A stretch of 64,000 nucleotides of DNA, from positions 62,001-126,000 of the forward strand of contig JAMWFC010000085.1 of NCBI GenBank assembly GCA_027475525.1, in the 5' to 3' direction. The notes beneath the pieces are model-generated. The model was given only the letters and a program-made list of their open reading frames with translations. It searched no databases and had not been told where the DNA came from. Shown here one piece after another: positions 1 through 10,683 of this stretch (position 1 is the stretch's first letter; every line of letters begins with the position of its first letter). This DNA is from Macrolepiota albuminosa (lineage: Eukaryota; Basidiomycota; Agaricomycetes; Agaricales; Agaricaceae). A program made the translations under genes and the position numbers.

Positions 1-1
1 C

Positions 2-608
2 TTTCCTGGGGTCGCGTACCAACTCGGTAATGTACGTGCTCCACCAAATATTGTCTTTTCATCTGTATTGTATGCTAATTGATCCATGATCCGCATGTTG
101 TAGATGGTTTCATCCGCGGCATCACAAATCGAAGCCAGTACGTGATATGATGCGTTTGTTGTCTGATCTTTTAATTGATTTGTTGTCTTCTGTCCTTCTT
201 AGCTGGCGGAGATAATTTAAGGACGACCATCATGATTAATGGTAAACTGACGGACGTTCCTGATTATGCGACGGTAGGTTATCCTTCCATTTTCTGTGAG
301 TAATCGGAAAATTGAACCCATGGAAAAGGTCCAAGGCATCTTGATTGGCGTCGTCGCGGCATTTGTTATTTTCATTACCATAATCGGACCAGAGTGCGTC
401 CTTGCATTTTTCTCCATCGTAACTTCATTTACGATATTGTCTATCGCATGATGTCAGGAAGCATGGCGCGCATTTCGAGAAGCACAAGGCGGCTTTCGAG
501 GAGGGTGGAGGACGGGATGATGCACTATTTGATGACGAGGTGCAGCCTGAGACAAGAGAACACCGGTCTTTGGACGAGAAAGTGAGACCGAGTGTTGATA
601 AGGTTTGA
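2..608 (+). CDS. JEN/SHS-family lactate/monocarboxylate transporter, C-terminal end (5' part outside window)
   Basis: This is the last part of a plasma-membrane major-facilitator carboxylate transporter (JEN/SHS family), a proton symporter for lactate and pyruvate. Five exons can be traced: 2-31, 104-137, 203-273, 329-393 and 458-608. The introns are 55-72 bases, begin GT and end AG, and all reading phases fit. The joined reading gives the family's late segments in order: FPGVAYQLGN, then SSAASQIEAT, then DYATVQGILIGVVAAFVIF (the last membrane helix), then GPEKHGAHFEKHKAAFEEG and a charged cytoplasmic tail. The gene ends with TGA at 606-608. The N-terminal membrane helices lie before the window. 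No breaks are seen in this part. The family call rests on recalled family signatures; substrate preference is inferred from the family only. Confidence 0.88.
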
Positions 609-1158
609 ATAAAGGCGTTTTCTGTTCGTTGGTGGTTGTGTTGTGACAATGGGCAATGGGCAATGTCTGTTTGAGGTTTTACGACAGGTTTGTACACTAT
701 GAGACTTTACATATTCATGAATTCCATTGCATCGGATGAATAGTATTAGATGTCAAGAGAGTCATTTGAAGTACCGCCTGGAGAATTCAACAACTTGAAC
801 CCCACGATATCGTGTCTGTCGTATTTTAAATGTGGGGAGAGAAGAACGGGATTTGCAGATTTGAACTGGGTAGAGAAATGGTCGTGTGTGGTTGGATGAT
901 AGACGTGTTCACAGTGTTCAGTAACACAATACAATACACGTCCGTTCGCATGGACCTTGACGTGCCGCCGACCATCGTGCGAATCGGGTCTACAGGGCGA
1001 ATGTCAAATGTTCATCCCAATTGAGTCGGTGCCTACGACAGGAATGAATGCGTAGCCAGATGAGGAGAACTCAACGTGATGTGATCAATAAAGTAAAGCT
1101 ACCCTCGTCTTATCTTATCTGCCTTTCCAAGGGTTCTCCTCCAGCAACTTCAGTTGCA
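609..1158. other. Intergenic, no supported gene
   Basis: This stretch follows the transporter stop. Short open frames overlap here on both strands, but none has convincing splice-linked extension or a recognisable motif. I see no RNA gene or repeat. Confidence 0.5.
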
Positions 1159-1382
1159 ATGGCCAAGTTCAAGGGTGAAAAAGAACAAGGCAAACACCAT
1201 TGGTGAGTTGACCTAGATTCAGACTGTCTTTGCACAACTTTGACCCTTGCCGCAGCCCCATTTGTCACAAGACAACAAAAGCATCACTTGTTATAATATA
1301 CGCATCGTCCCGTGCACCATTCATCCCGAAGTGGCGAGATGCTGCAAAGCAGGCAGCTTCATCGTCCACTAAGAAGAAGTGA
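1159..1382 (+). CDS. Possible 56-residue two-exon small protein
   Basis: The frame opens with ATG at 1159 (MAKFKGEKEQGKHH). A plausible 53-base GT-AG intron (1203-1255) follows, then a second exon running to TGA at 1380-1382. The joined product has an HHCPICHK segment across the splice site, a short hydrophobic stretch and a lysine-rich end (STKKK). The cysteine pair could be half of a zinc site, but no second pair is present. I do not recognise a family. An exon of a longer gene, or a chance frame, remains possible. Confidence 0.25.
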
Positions 1383-2178
1383 ATTCTTGGCTTGGGTTGG
1401 CAAATGGGGTGTGTTGTGTTTTTGTGGTGTGTTGGCCTGCGTGGAATTGGGCAGAGGAGATTTTCAATGTAGCGAGGACTTTCTTTTTTGTTACAGACTT
1501 TATTGCCCTGAGAGCAAACCAAAAGATTTAAGACGTTGGACTGATGAAACAATTTAAGTATAATCTCAGTGGGCAGTATGAGCACTAAGATGTGTCTCAG
1601 AACAGTGGTACGTCGCATAGCTGCTACTGGTGTCCTTAGTGTACCCCGTAAAACAATCACATCCTCTCCACCCGCACTGCAATCAACTTCACCATATGAT
1701 CCAGCACGTATTGGAGTGAGAAGCATGTTCGTTCGACTATGAAAAGAAGTGATAATCTTGCCTGTTATCTGTCTAGTATACATTCAGACATATCCTTGAC
1801 TTGTAAAACTGACGATTGAAGGTTACGATGCATATATACTCAATACCGTGCAAGACCATCACTATTATTTCTGGCCTTGAAGATTCCCGTACTTGATGAA
1901 AGAACAACCACAATTACTGCCTGCAGGAAGAACACGTCATCAGCAAGAAAAGCCTACATGGTACCATGTCAAGCTACTGCCTCAACCAGCGCGAACATCA
2001 GTTTGCACCTCAAGAATGCTAAGCCGTTGGAAAAGAGAAGGCTCGAGTTGCTATCAGCTCTGAAGAGTAAGCCTAGATTTTCTACGACGAGAGCATGTGA
2101 GTAGCTTGCGACAAGGATGATGCACACGGCAAGCCTATATTTCACGATCGTAAGGTGGAAAGGACCACTACAAGTTCT
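1383..2178. other. No supported gene
   Basis: Open frames on both strands overlap one another (for example a minus-strand frame at 1265-1783). They have no recognisable domain and no splice-consistent extension. Nothing else is seen. Confidence 0.4.
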
Positions 2179-2763
2179 TCATGGCGTAAGAGCAGTATCA
2201 GACAAGCCTCGCATTCTTTGCTGTCTTCTGAAGATCTGACAAGTTGTTGGTGAAGCTGAGACATCTGAAGAATATGACTCAAGAGACCCAAGAAGATTGT
2301 GTATCATTTGAAACGCTTTCAAAATATCAAGTATAACGAATGACAAGATGATCATCAACATCTTCAGTATGACAAAGTGAGTCCACGCAAAGGAGTCATG
2401 ATACCCCAGATATGTAATGTTTCCGTATAAGCGATCGCAAAGTTCAGCATAACCATTATACAGTTTTGGACTATAGAAACAAAAGTCTATGGAGACAATT
2501 AGTTGAATAGCCGTCCAGTATTTAAGATTTAGGCTGACCTTTGAGATTCTGGCCATGGTATGAATGCTGCCAGCGCAGACGAGGAAAAGAGAAATGCGAA
2601 GATCGATGATAGGTCCATGTCGGGGGACGATCCAGCGATCCAAGCGGACCGGTTTTGCGCCCCTCGCCATTAAATGTATGACCAAGCACTGCCTGCGCAA
2701 GAGGGGCGAGATGACCTTGGCCAAAACGACAAATGTTCCACCTGAAGTCGATTTTGCCACCAT
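2179..2763 (-). CDS. Hypothetical 194-residue membrane protein
   Basis: This is an uninterrupted minus-strand frame from ATG at 2763. It shows at least three hydrophobic stretches long enough to cross a membrane, centred near residues 55-75 (IDLRISLFLVCAG), 85-100 (AIQLIVSIDFCFY) and 130-150 (FVILKMLMIILSFVILDIL), and ends in a polar serine-rich tail. I recognise no family. Earlier exons upstream cannot be excluded, because neighbouring host genes here are intron-rich. A multi-pass membrane protein is an inference from hydrophobicity alone. Confidence 0.35.
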   Translation of the reverse strand: MVAKSTSGGTFVVLAKVISPLLRRQCLVIHLMARGAKPVRLDRWIVPRHGPIIDLRISLFLVCAGSIHTMARISKVSLNLKYWTAIQLIVSIDFCFYSPKLYNGYAELCDRLYGNITYLGYHDSFAWTHFVILKMLMIILSFVILDILKAFQMIHNLLGSLESYSSDVSASPTTCQIFRRQQRMRGLSDTALTP

Positions 2764-3577
2764 ATCAACCGAAAACGTGATACGTGTCTCTTGTCATCTC
2801 GCCTGGTTTTCAACACCTGCAAATAGAATATTCATTTGGCACATTCAACGAGCTTCATTGTCTTTGCGGCCTTGTTCAAATAACTTTGGATTAATCTTTC
2901 CTCGGACAGGCGTTGTGAACCCCTTTTTTCATGCTCCTCTACTCTTTAGAGTCATCCATTAAGGGTACACTCGTCAGTATTGGTTGCGGCTGAAACGGAA
3001 TTCGAAGTACATAGAAGACATCCATCTTTGAACCCTTTAGAGTTATGCCTTTGTGCATTCCTCTGATTCGGTAGAACTGAGTTCAATCGCCAAACAAGGA
3101 TATCATCGTAATACAATAATAACGCTCACTGGGTTCTATTTGAAGCACAACTCAGGAGACCATTGGACCATGTGTGAGGAAAGTTATCTTCCTCGAAACC
3201 ATTCGATCGTTACCGTTCCGAGGCGAGTCTTACCATGTTACCTGTCTCCTAGGTACTCATTGTACATCAAATGAGTCAATGATCTACGTTGGGCTTATGG
3301 TATGTATTCGAGCTCATTTCTCAATGTTAAGCAATGCGGTAAATCAGTACTTAGACACCTCACAAGGAACAAGTTCCGCGGCACTCGTGTCCTAGACATA
3401 AAAACGTTCCTGTCGATTTGTAAAATTGTTTCTCAGGGTCCCACAAGCTATAGACGTTAAATATACATTTAAAAAAGTCTGACTTCCTACAAAGATGCAT
3501 AGATACAAGACAGTCCAAAATTACGATATCTCTCCTGTAAGCAGGCGAGAGAAAAATGTCTTATAACTTCTGCGCCA
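2764..3577. other. No supported gene
   Basis: Only short frames without motifs are seen. Part of 3400-3577 is probably the 3' untranslated region of the minus-strand HsbA-like gene. Confidence 0.4.
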
Positions 3578-4294
3578 CTAGGAAAAGGCAGCGATAGCGG
3601 GACCGAATGCATTATCGATTTCGGTCTGGAGTTCCTGACCTGCAGCAACGACATCCGCCTGTTGAACGTCAATATTCCTGCAGAAAAGGCTCAACAAAGG
3701 AACTACTTACCGGGGCACAGGCAATGAACGCAGATGCCAAAGCGTCTGTGTCTCGATTCAGAGTGGTCAAGTCCTTTTGTACAAGGGCAGAAACCCCCCC
3801 GATAGGAATGGATTGGAAGGTAGCTTTGCGTGCGACAATGTCCGTTAAAGATTGTTGGATGTTGGGTAACAGAGCTTGAAGGTCAGCGAGAATAGCCTGT
3901 GCATCACTTTCTCCTATTGGGCAGGCGGCACCCTTGAGCCAGATAACAGTGAGTATACGAGAAAGCGTAATGCAGGAGAACTACCTACATTAACGTCATT
4001 TGTAGTAGCAACAAGAGTGTGGTCGAGATTGAGGGCTTCGGTGTGAATGTCCTAAATCATAAACGGTATTTCAGGATGACGTACTCATATGCAACCACGA
4101 AGGGGAACACATACCAGAGCCTGATGGAGATTTAGGATCTTGCCATCGACCGGGAAGGCATCGATCGCATTAAGAAGGGCGCTCAGGGCAGGCACGATGT
4201 TTGCGTTGATGTCGTTCTCGACCTGGGCGACGGTCGTATGAGCGTATGAGGAAAGGGCAAGGGAAGCAAGGATGAGGAGATTCTTGAATTGCAT
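3578..4294 (-). CDS. HsbA-like secreted hydrophobic surface-binding protein
   Basis: This is a secreted protein of the HsbA/cell-wall galactomannoprotein family, whose founding member binds hydrophobic surfaces and helps recruit cutinase-type enzymes. Four exons are in phase: 4294-4115, 4051-3989, 3932-3711 and 3658-3578. They give 181 residues, the usual size. Residues 1-24 form a signal peptide (MQFKNLLILASLALSSYAHT). Next comes the family start VENDINANIVPALSALLNAI, then a single Cys in the middle (GAACPIG) and one near the end (FIACAP), and a final amphipathic segment ending in AIAAFS. All introns are 50-63 bases with GT-AG ends. There is no disruption. The family is recognised from pattern; the ligand is unknown. 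Confidence 0.88.
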
Positions 4295-5583
4295 AGCGAA
4301 CGGATCTGCTCAGTTCGTAAGGATCCAACGCTTTTTTATAGGCGAAGGCCTGATCGTTTATAAATCCAATTACTCACAGTTAGGGAAGTGGTTTCAGTAG
4401 CCACTGGATCGATGCACGGCAACGGATTACAGCAGTTTTCAGTATCGTGGAGCTCACGAGTTCTATTTTAGCCGTCAAGTCGTCTTTTTTTTTTGACAGG
4501 TGTACGTTGGGAGACAAGCAGATGAGAAGTCAGCTGTGATTGTTGCTTGACGATACCTTTGTCCTTACCTTTTAATTCGTGAATTTACGCCCAAAATGTG
4601 TTCCTCTTGTGTTATTTTCCACCGCGTCAATTTTCGCTTGCCGGCGTGAAAAGGAATGGATCACCTCCAAGGGAACATAGCCATGGATAGGGACACAATC
4701 TGAGGATTGCATTCGATAACATTGTATGCATAATCGATTATACACAGCTAGGCTGCCTAGGCAGCTGTGGCACATCACAAGAACTTCGAAATTTCTCACG
4801 GCGTATCCAACACTTGGACATCCTTCCTTGATGGCGAGGGTCATGATATAAGTGTGTGCTTCCTGAGGATTGGGTTTTGACAAAAGGCATGATTCAGTGC
4901 CCAGAACAAAAGGTGACTTAAAAGGGTCCAGATGGCGATCGGAAAGAAGGAGACCTTTCGTTTTAGTAATAGGTGAGAGATACCATTCCAATTTTGATTT
5001 TGATGTAAAAAGAACCCGAAGACACAAGATCCGGAGCCTGGACACTCTTGATGACAGAGTCAATGTCGCAGAAGAAAAGAGGGAATTACTGGCTTTGAAA
5101 ATACGGTCTGGCAATCTCTGACTGAATCCGATTTTATTTTGATTGAGGGCAGCCGAATTTAGATTCCTCAATGTAATTTTCAGGGAAAACCTGTGTTCAA
5201 TTTCTACTTTGGACATTCATCTTGGACTTGTTTACTTGATATGTTTAAATCTGCAAACAGACACACCAGGAGATAGATCGTCTAATCAAGAAGAATTATA
5301 TAAATAACTGTGTCAAGTGCATGTTTTTCCTCCGACAAGCTTTGCATGTCGCTTCCTTCCTGCTAACTTCATCACAACATTTGTCAGACCTCGCAATTGT
5401 ACGAAGCCGCATGAGGAACGGGTTTTTTTCATTGTCACTTTTTGACCAGCCGTTGATACTTTCGGTCAGTTCTTCTTATACAACGAAGGTGTCTTCCAAG
5501 CCTATGCCAAAGTATGCCAGCGCGCTGTGCTTAGTATATATCAATCACAACACTTGTCCCATCGATAATATTTCTATTGGTTG
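4295..5583. other. Promoter side of HsbA-like gene; no firm gene
   Basis: The first few hundred bases should hold the HsbA-like promoter; a run of T at 4488-4496 stands out. A minus-strand open frame at 4572-5216 (214 codons) lacks any recognisable domain, has no hydrophobic or low-complexity pattern, and may be fortuitous. Confidence 0.35.
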
Positions 5584-6779
5584 TTACCAACTATCACTAC
5601 AAATCTCTTTAGTACCCATACCAACCCCATCCCCTCTTGGCAACTGCTTGGAGACGGCGTTGGTGTTGGAAATCGGTGTGTGGAAAGGAAGGATTAGCAA
5701 CGGCATCGAAGTTGCTTGCGACTCAATGGAAGTGAAAGATGGGTCCTTGAATGTTTCCGATGGTGCTTCTAGTTGTCTGGCACGCTCCACGGCCACGGGC
5801 GTTTCCCGATCCTTCCCCTCAAGGTCCCGTTTCCATTCACCGTGTCGCTCTGACTCTCATTCACAGATATAGGGTCCCTTTGGGCATCGAGTAGCCAGAG
5901 GGTATAGTAGACATCGCAAACTCGTGGTTACCAGAGATATGCGGCGGTAAAAACGATGACGAAGGAGAGGGAAATGGCGAAGATGACTGTGGAACGTCGA
6001 CACACAAAGAGGAAATCGGACAGCGTCCTGGGTGTGCTGGGCGGTGTATATGGAATGAACAATAGTCAGAGAAGAGTGCTTTGGAGCTTACTTAGCGACT
6101 CGGTGAAGACTGTGGCCGTGGGTCCTGCAGACAACAATAAGGAAAAAAAGTCAATAGACAATAAACTGTCAAGACCGCACCTGGCGAATCAGGGTGTAAT
6201 GCTGAAAACAAAATGCGTCGAGGATCAGCTCTTAGTGTTGGCAAAAAACTCAAGGACATACATATATCCACAGCAGTCATTAGGATTTGCGATTCCAGGT
6301 CACAAAAAAGGTTGAATTGTTCGCGTCAATCAAACTTTCGAAAAATTATCAGTCAAGGTAGTGAGATTAGTTGTGTCGCTGACGAATCACTGATGAACAC
6401 ACCGTTTTACACCATGCTATCGTTGCTACGACAAGCGTTGTCTATATGGCTCAGCAACGGACTGCTGACAAACAAGCACGTGCCTACCCCAGATCAATTT
6501 ATCCGAAAAGCTGCGTTTTACAGTGATGAAGTGATGTTATGTCCGAGTCTTCGTCAAATTATCGATTCATTTTCTCGATTGCAAGTACCTGTTCACTCAC
6601 CTCCGTTCGTCATACAATGGTAGATGAGCCAGTGAGAAAATCTCTTGTTTACATATTCTCACCTTGTGTCTGCCTTCGCTTCTTGAGTCTTGACCGTTTA
6701 CGTGGTATCTGCGTTGCGTCATTAACATGAGCAGGGCCAAGATCAATAAAAGAGCCCAGTCTGCAGGATGACTCCGCAA
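5584..6779 (-). CDS. Probable multi-exon membrane protein, structure uncertain
   Basis: Three minus-strand coding-like blocks lie between consensus splice signals. The first is an N-terminal exon from ATG 6779 with a hydrophobic segment (DWALLLILALLMLM). The second is an exon near 5955-6060 with a clear membrane helix (STVIFAISLSFVIVFTAAYLW). The third is a C-terminal exon to about 5584, charged at first (EWKRDLEGKDRE) and ending DSW. Donors of the form GTAAG/GTAAC and AG acceptors separate them. I could not settle every phase, and the central part (6060-6600) is unclear. No family is recognised. A single gene is an inference; two genes or a decayed gene are possible. Confidence 0.3.
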
Positions 6780-7420
6780 ACGACGATTATACGAGACAAC
6801 ATCCTTTTAAACTGTATATCCCTGCCATGGCACTTGTAAAAGACTACATGCTTTTCTGTGTTGACAATCTATTTGAACCGGCGGAGATCGAGCAGGAGAA
6901 TATGACCATCCTGCAACCTTTCTTATGATGCGTATACATAAGCATCTCACAGCTCGATGACGTCCAGGACAAGGGTTTATTTTCTCCTGCTTCGAGAGTT
7001 TTTCACCTCGACGGATTCATTTTTCGTGGCGGCACCAGACTAGCATGCACATTCATGACATGCCTTCATGAACCCAAATAGTGTGCGGTGCGATATTCTT
7101 TTGTTGAGACGTTAGTTGCCTGATGTGCTTCAAGCGTTTTCGTTCAGGCTGACATTTGTTTCCATTCCGTGTGACGCTAATAAGTGTACAAAAACTCATT
7201 CTCAATTTCTTGTTTATGATAGGTGGTACAGTAGGTAAGTAGATTGTCTGCTGTATAAATGTAATTTTTTTTTAACCACGGGCCATAATACATGTCAAAA
7301 TTTCGGGTTCGACGTTGTCCAAGATAAAGAGCGTGATCAAGACTATGTAGCCCAGGGTCTCGTCAAGAGTGCTACATGTGAATGTAGGAAGAGGGCAGCC
7401 TTACCTTGGTTTGCAGGAAA

Positions 7421-7705
7421 TCAGCCCACCTTTGGAGAACTACCTCCATGGTTTCCTTCACCTTCGGCCTGTTTCTGGTTGTATACATGTAATAACATTG
7501 ATACAAAGGAGAAAGGATGGAGTAGACACACCTTCAATTCCAACGCCCATTTGTATGGGTGGTAACGGTGCACCTCAAGTGCGCGAGACATGACAGAGCG
7601 TGCTTTTCCGATGGAAGATCCACCATTTGATGGATATGATCGAATAGAGGGAGGCATCAGCTCCTGAGGTAGTGCATCGGCTTCAAAGGTACTGTCGTGC
7701 TTCAT
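7421..7705 (-). CDS. Possible first exon of an unrecognised gene
   Basis: The minus-strand frame starts with ATG at 7705 (MKHDSTFEADALPQELMPPS) and reads well for about 55 codons to a GTGTGT donor. Past a short intron, a different frame reads KETMEVVLQRWADFLQTK, and after another splice-like junction a hydrophobic stretch (ETLGYIVLITLFIL) near 7310-7365. The phases I tried did not all close, so I cannot give a full model. No family is recognised. It may be a small membrane protein or a decayed gene. Confidence 0.25.
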   Translation of the reverse strand: MKHDSTFEADALPQELMPPSIRSYPSNGGSSIGKARSVMSRALEVHRYHPYKWALELKVCLLHPFSFVSMLLHVYNQKQAEGEGNHGGSSPKVG

Positions 7706-9050
7706 CGGTCACAGAGAGCGAATAGCCTGTGTGGAGTAGTAGAGACTGAGGGCTTATATTTCCTTTCCCTTGAATTTGAAAGAATTTTGTCCGTTTCCGT
7801 TGATGACGAGATTTTACACGCTATCAGACTTCTGCTCGGGTAATGGATTGCTGGGTCTTTTTTGGGCTAGTTCTTGGGTCGATCCACATCAGTTAGACTC
7901 GACGATCATGACGTATTTCACACATTTGACGATGATGTTTTTATTCCTCCCTTCAAGAGTCACCAGGCATTGGTACAGTACGGTTGTGGGTACGTGGTGC
8001 TCAGCTTTCCTTCCTTTGATAACGAGTGTGAGCCCTTTTTCAGACTCACAATCATAAGGTCGCCGCAGTGCCCAAGGGTCGATTTATGATCGTGAACACT
8101 GTGAAATGATGGTGTGGAACTTGGTGCCTACCTTCGTTGGGCAGTTCGGCATGCCATTTGTGCACATGTCAGCTTTTTTTTTTTTGACTTTTCTCACGAA
8201 ATCCGCCTGCGGATTGGTCCTCGTGCAGTGAGGTCTATCATCCTTAATAGTCAACTAATTGTACAGCGAGAAAAAACAGCCGTGACATCGTTTTGATGGA
8301 GACTCTATCCATTTCGCAGGGAAGAAGCCACAGCTCAAACCTTATGACGATGTATATGAAATCAGTGCATTCTAGAAGATTTGTCTGGGCCCTGGAAAAT
8401 TCTGATCATTATGGTTCCTAGTTAAGAGGAAAAAGGCAGCATGGTCAAAAGTAGTAAGCACAAGGCCGAAAGATGATTATCAACACTGAGGGATCGACTC
8501 CATGTGATCACATAAAGCCATGTATGGTTAGCATGACTGGCAAGGTCCTCATTCATTGAGGGAATCAAAGTATATATTACATGCTGTTATATCAGACTTG
8601 CCGGGGAGGATAGAAGCCAGATGGTGAGGCCACATATGCGAGTGTCACTAGGAGGTATGACAACGAAGGGGCAAAGCGTGGTTCTCGAAGTTTTGATGAG
8701 TGACGCAATGTCAATCAGGATGAACCGCAAATGGAGTAGAAGCGGAGCCCTATGGAGACTTCAAGAGCGTCAAAGCATAGAAAGAATGAAGATTGTCTTT
8801 GCTCAGGAGGTAAGGGCACAGTTTGCCCTTTTCATGGCGCTTGCTTTCCAGCTCAATGTCGATGATTGCCACCAGTTCGCAGACGCACCGAACTTGACCT
8901 CTTGTCACACGTGACTAATTTGTTTGCATCAGCTCGCGCACAAGCACCACTGAGACGGACTGAATCGCGGATCGATGCTGCCTGGCGTCAGACGACAAAA
9001 TCTCAGGCTCGGGATTGTCTCGGGATTCTGCGCAGCTGCCAAAGTTTGGC
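7706..9050. other. No supported gene
   Basis: Only short overlapping frames are present. The end of this stretch (about 8866-9050) may hold decayed N-terminal sequence of the GH16 pseudogene, but I cannot align it with confidence. Confidence 0.4.
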
Positions 9051-10141
9051 AACCATGACAGTATCAAAGTACCCTCTATCTGATCCCGCCGACGAGGTGG
9101 ATCTCATGCATGATTTCACAGTGCATGGGATGCGCAAGACGGGGTTTCCATGACGCGGAATCTCAACGTTGCGGTACTGGTTGGACTCGTGCTCGCGCTA
9201 CTGTGTCTGGTTGGTGCTTGCTGTTTACAGCAATGAAGCATGCAACTCACGCATCAGCGCCACAGACCAAGCGCCTGTCCTCTTCCAGATAACCTTTTCA
9301 AAGCCAAGACCCACACAAGAAGTACCAGCTTGTCTTCTCCAAAGAGTTAAATGTCGATGGCGTCGATGGCCACTCTTTTTATCCCGGTGACAACCCCTTC
9401 TGGGAGGCTGACGATCTCTGGTACGGCACAACCGGCGACCTTGAGTGATACGACCCTCAGCAGGTCACAACCCGCCACAGCAGTCTAGTTATCACCCTCG
9501 ACTCCACGTCCAACTCCCAGTCAGGCCTCACCCAAGGCTCAACCACTCCCTTCACGCTGGCCTAGAACCACAATCTCGACTATCGCAGCGGCATGTTGCA
9601 GAGCTAGAACAAGTTTTGCTTTTCCAGTGGTTATATTGAAGTCTCTGTCATCCTTCCTGGCGCGAATCCAGAGTCAAAAGGGTTACGTGAATATCTGTCT
9701 GATACTTTCACCCCCATGCTCATTTTTCCCAGTGTCCCGGCTACCCTGCAATGACCGACGGCATGTAGCCGTACACGTGAGTCTTCTTGATTACTACCAG
9801 TTACAACTTGTGCGACGTCGGCACGTTTCCTAATAAGACACTCAAAGACCGCCGTCACACTACACTCGGTCGCCTCCAGGAACAGGTACAACAACGAGTT
9901 GAGCTGGCTAAGTGGCCAACGACTCCCGTGGGTCTCTTTTTGCCCTCTTGCACCCACCCTCACGCTCCACAGCGCCTGCTCATGTCCTGGTTCCGATCAC
10001 CCAGGTCCTTCCACCTCTGTCGGCTGCGGCGCCCCAGAAATCGACATTTTCGAAGCCGAGCACGCCAAGGACACCCGGGTTGGCCATGTCACGTCCATGT
10101 CTGCCCAGTTCGCGCCCTTTTCTGCTGAGTACGTCTACTAA
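9051..10141 (+). pseudogene. KRE6/SKN1-like GH16 beta-glucan synthesis protein, pseudogene
   Basis: Functional relatives are type II membrane proteins of the secretory pathway needed for cell-wall beta-1,6-glucan. Blocks appear in family order: an N-terminal cytoplasmic part (SKYPLSDPADEVDLMHD), a membrane anchor (NVAVLVGLVLALLCLVGA), then FYPGDNPFWEADDLWYGTTGDLE, YDPQQVTTRHSSLVITLDS, DYRSGMLQS, NKFCFSSGYIEVSV, CPGYPAMTDGM, CDVGTFPN, LSWLSGQRL and CGAPEIDIFEAEH, which keeps the GH16 catalytic EIDxxE. In-frame stops lie at 9446 (TGA), 9563, 9605 and 9766 (TAG); three fall exactly where family members have Trp. The frame also shifts around the anchor and near 9925, and the tail ends early at 10139. 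This is a dead copy; an active paralog elsewhere is likely. Confidence 0.85.
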
Positions 10142-10269
10142 CCTCTAGTAAGTAGCCATAGTTGTACAGCAAAGTCTGGGAGGACGAACACAAATTTTTA
10201 TTACACAGTACGAGTAGAACAGAAGAAATAGAGGACATATTAATGGACGACAGTGGAAGGTGTAGTTAA

Positions 10270-10683
10270 CTAAGTCATGATGTCTCGGCTGTTCTCATCT
10301 ACCAGGTCACGAAAGAGTAAGTAATGTTGAATAACATACTTCCTGTATTCAGTATCACGCATAAACCTTAGACTGTCCCTGATATGAGGAGCTTGAATCC
10401 GGCACCTCTTGACAATGGTCTGGGACGGGTAAGGACCTCCAAAACTGACAGTTTTTTGAAGCTCCAAAGACACCGGAACCTTATAAAACACTGGTACCAT
10501 ACCAACCAACGCAATCGCTAAGACTTGATGAGCCACCGAGGATACCATGTCTATAGTACAAAAAGTCGATGAAGTAGCATGAAAAGACTCTGTGATAAAG
10601 CAGCGTAGTAATTCATTATTAAAGTTATATTCTGTATTAGCACATGGGCAAAAATAATGGTGTTGGAGATTTATAGATACCAA
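10270..10683 (-). pseudogene. Fragment of a repeat-associated 'QEDK' family of unknown function
   Basis: The minus-strand frame encodes a segment (AIALVGMVPVFYKVPV, then PYPSQTIVKRC, then YVIQHYLLFRDLV) that lines up with the C-terminal half of the gene at 38419-39269 in this window (AIAMVGTCMALYKVPI, SYPVQETVMKKC, IVIQHCLLFCNIV). The family, as I recall it, is widespread and multi-copy in Agaricomycetes and unannotated. The N-terminal half and the QEDK block are absent upstream, so this is a truncated copy. Function is unknown. Confidence 0.6.

Noticed and set aside
1265..1783. 172-codon minus-strand open frame
   Set aside because: Overlaps the putative small two-exon gene and shows no motif.
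4572..5216. 214-codon minus-strand open frame
   Set aside because: No domain, no signal peptide, no low-complexity pattern and no splice-linked extension; likely chance in a gene-sparse stretch.
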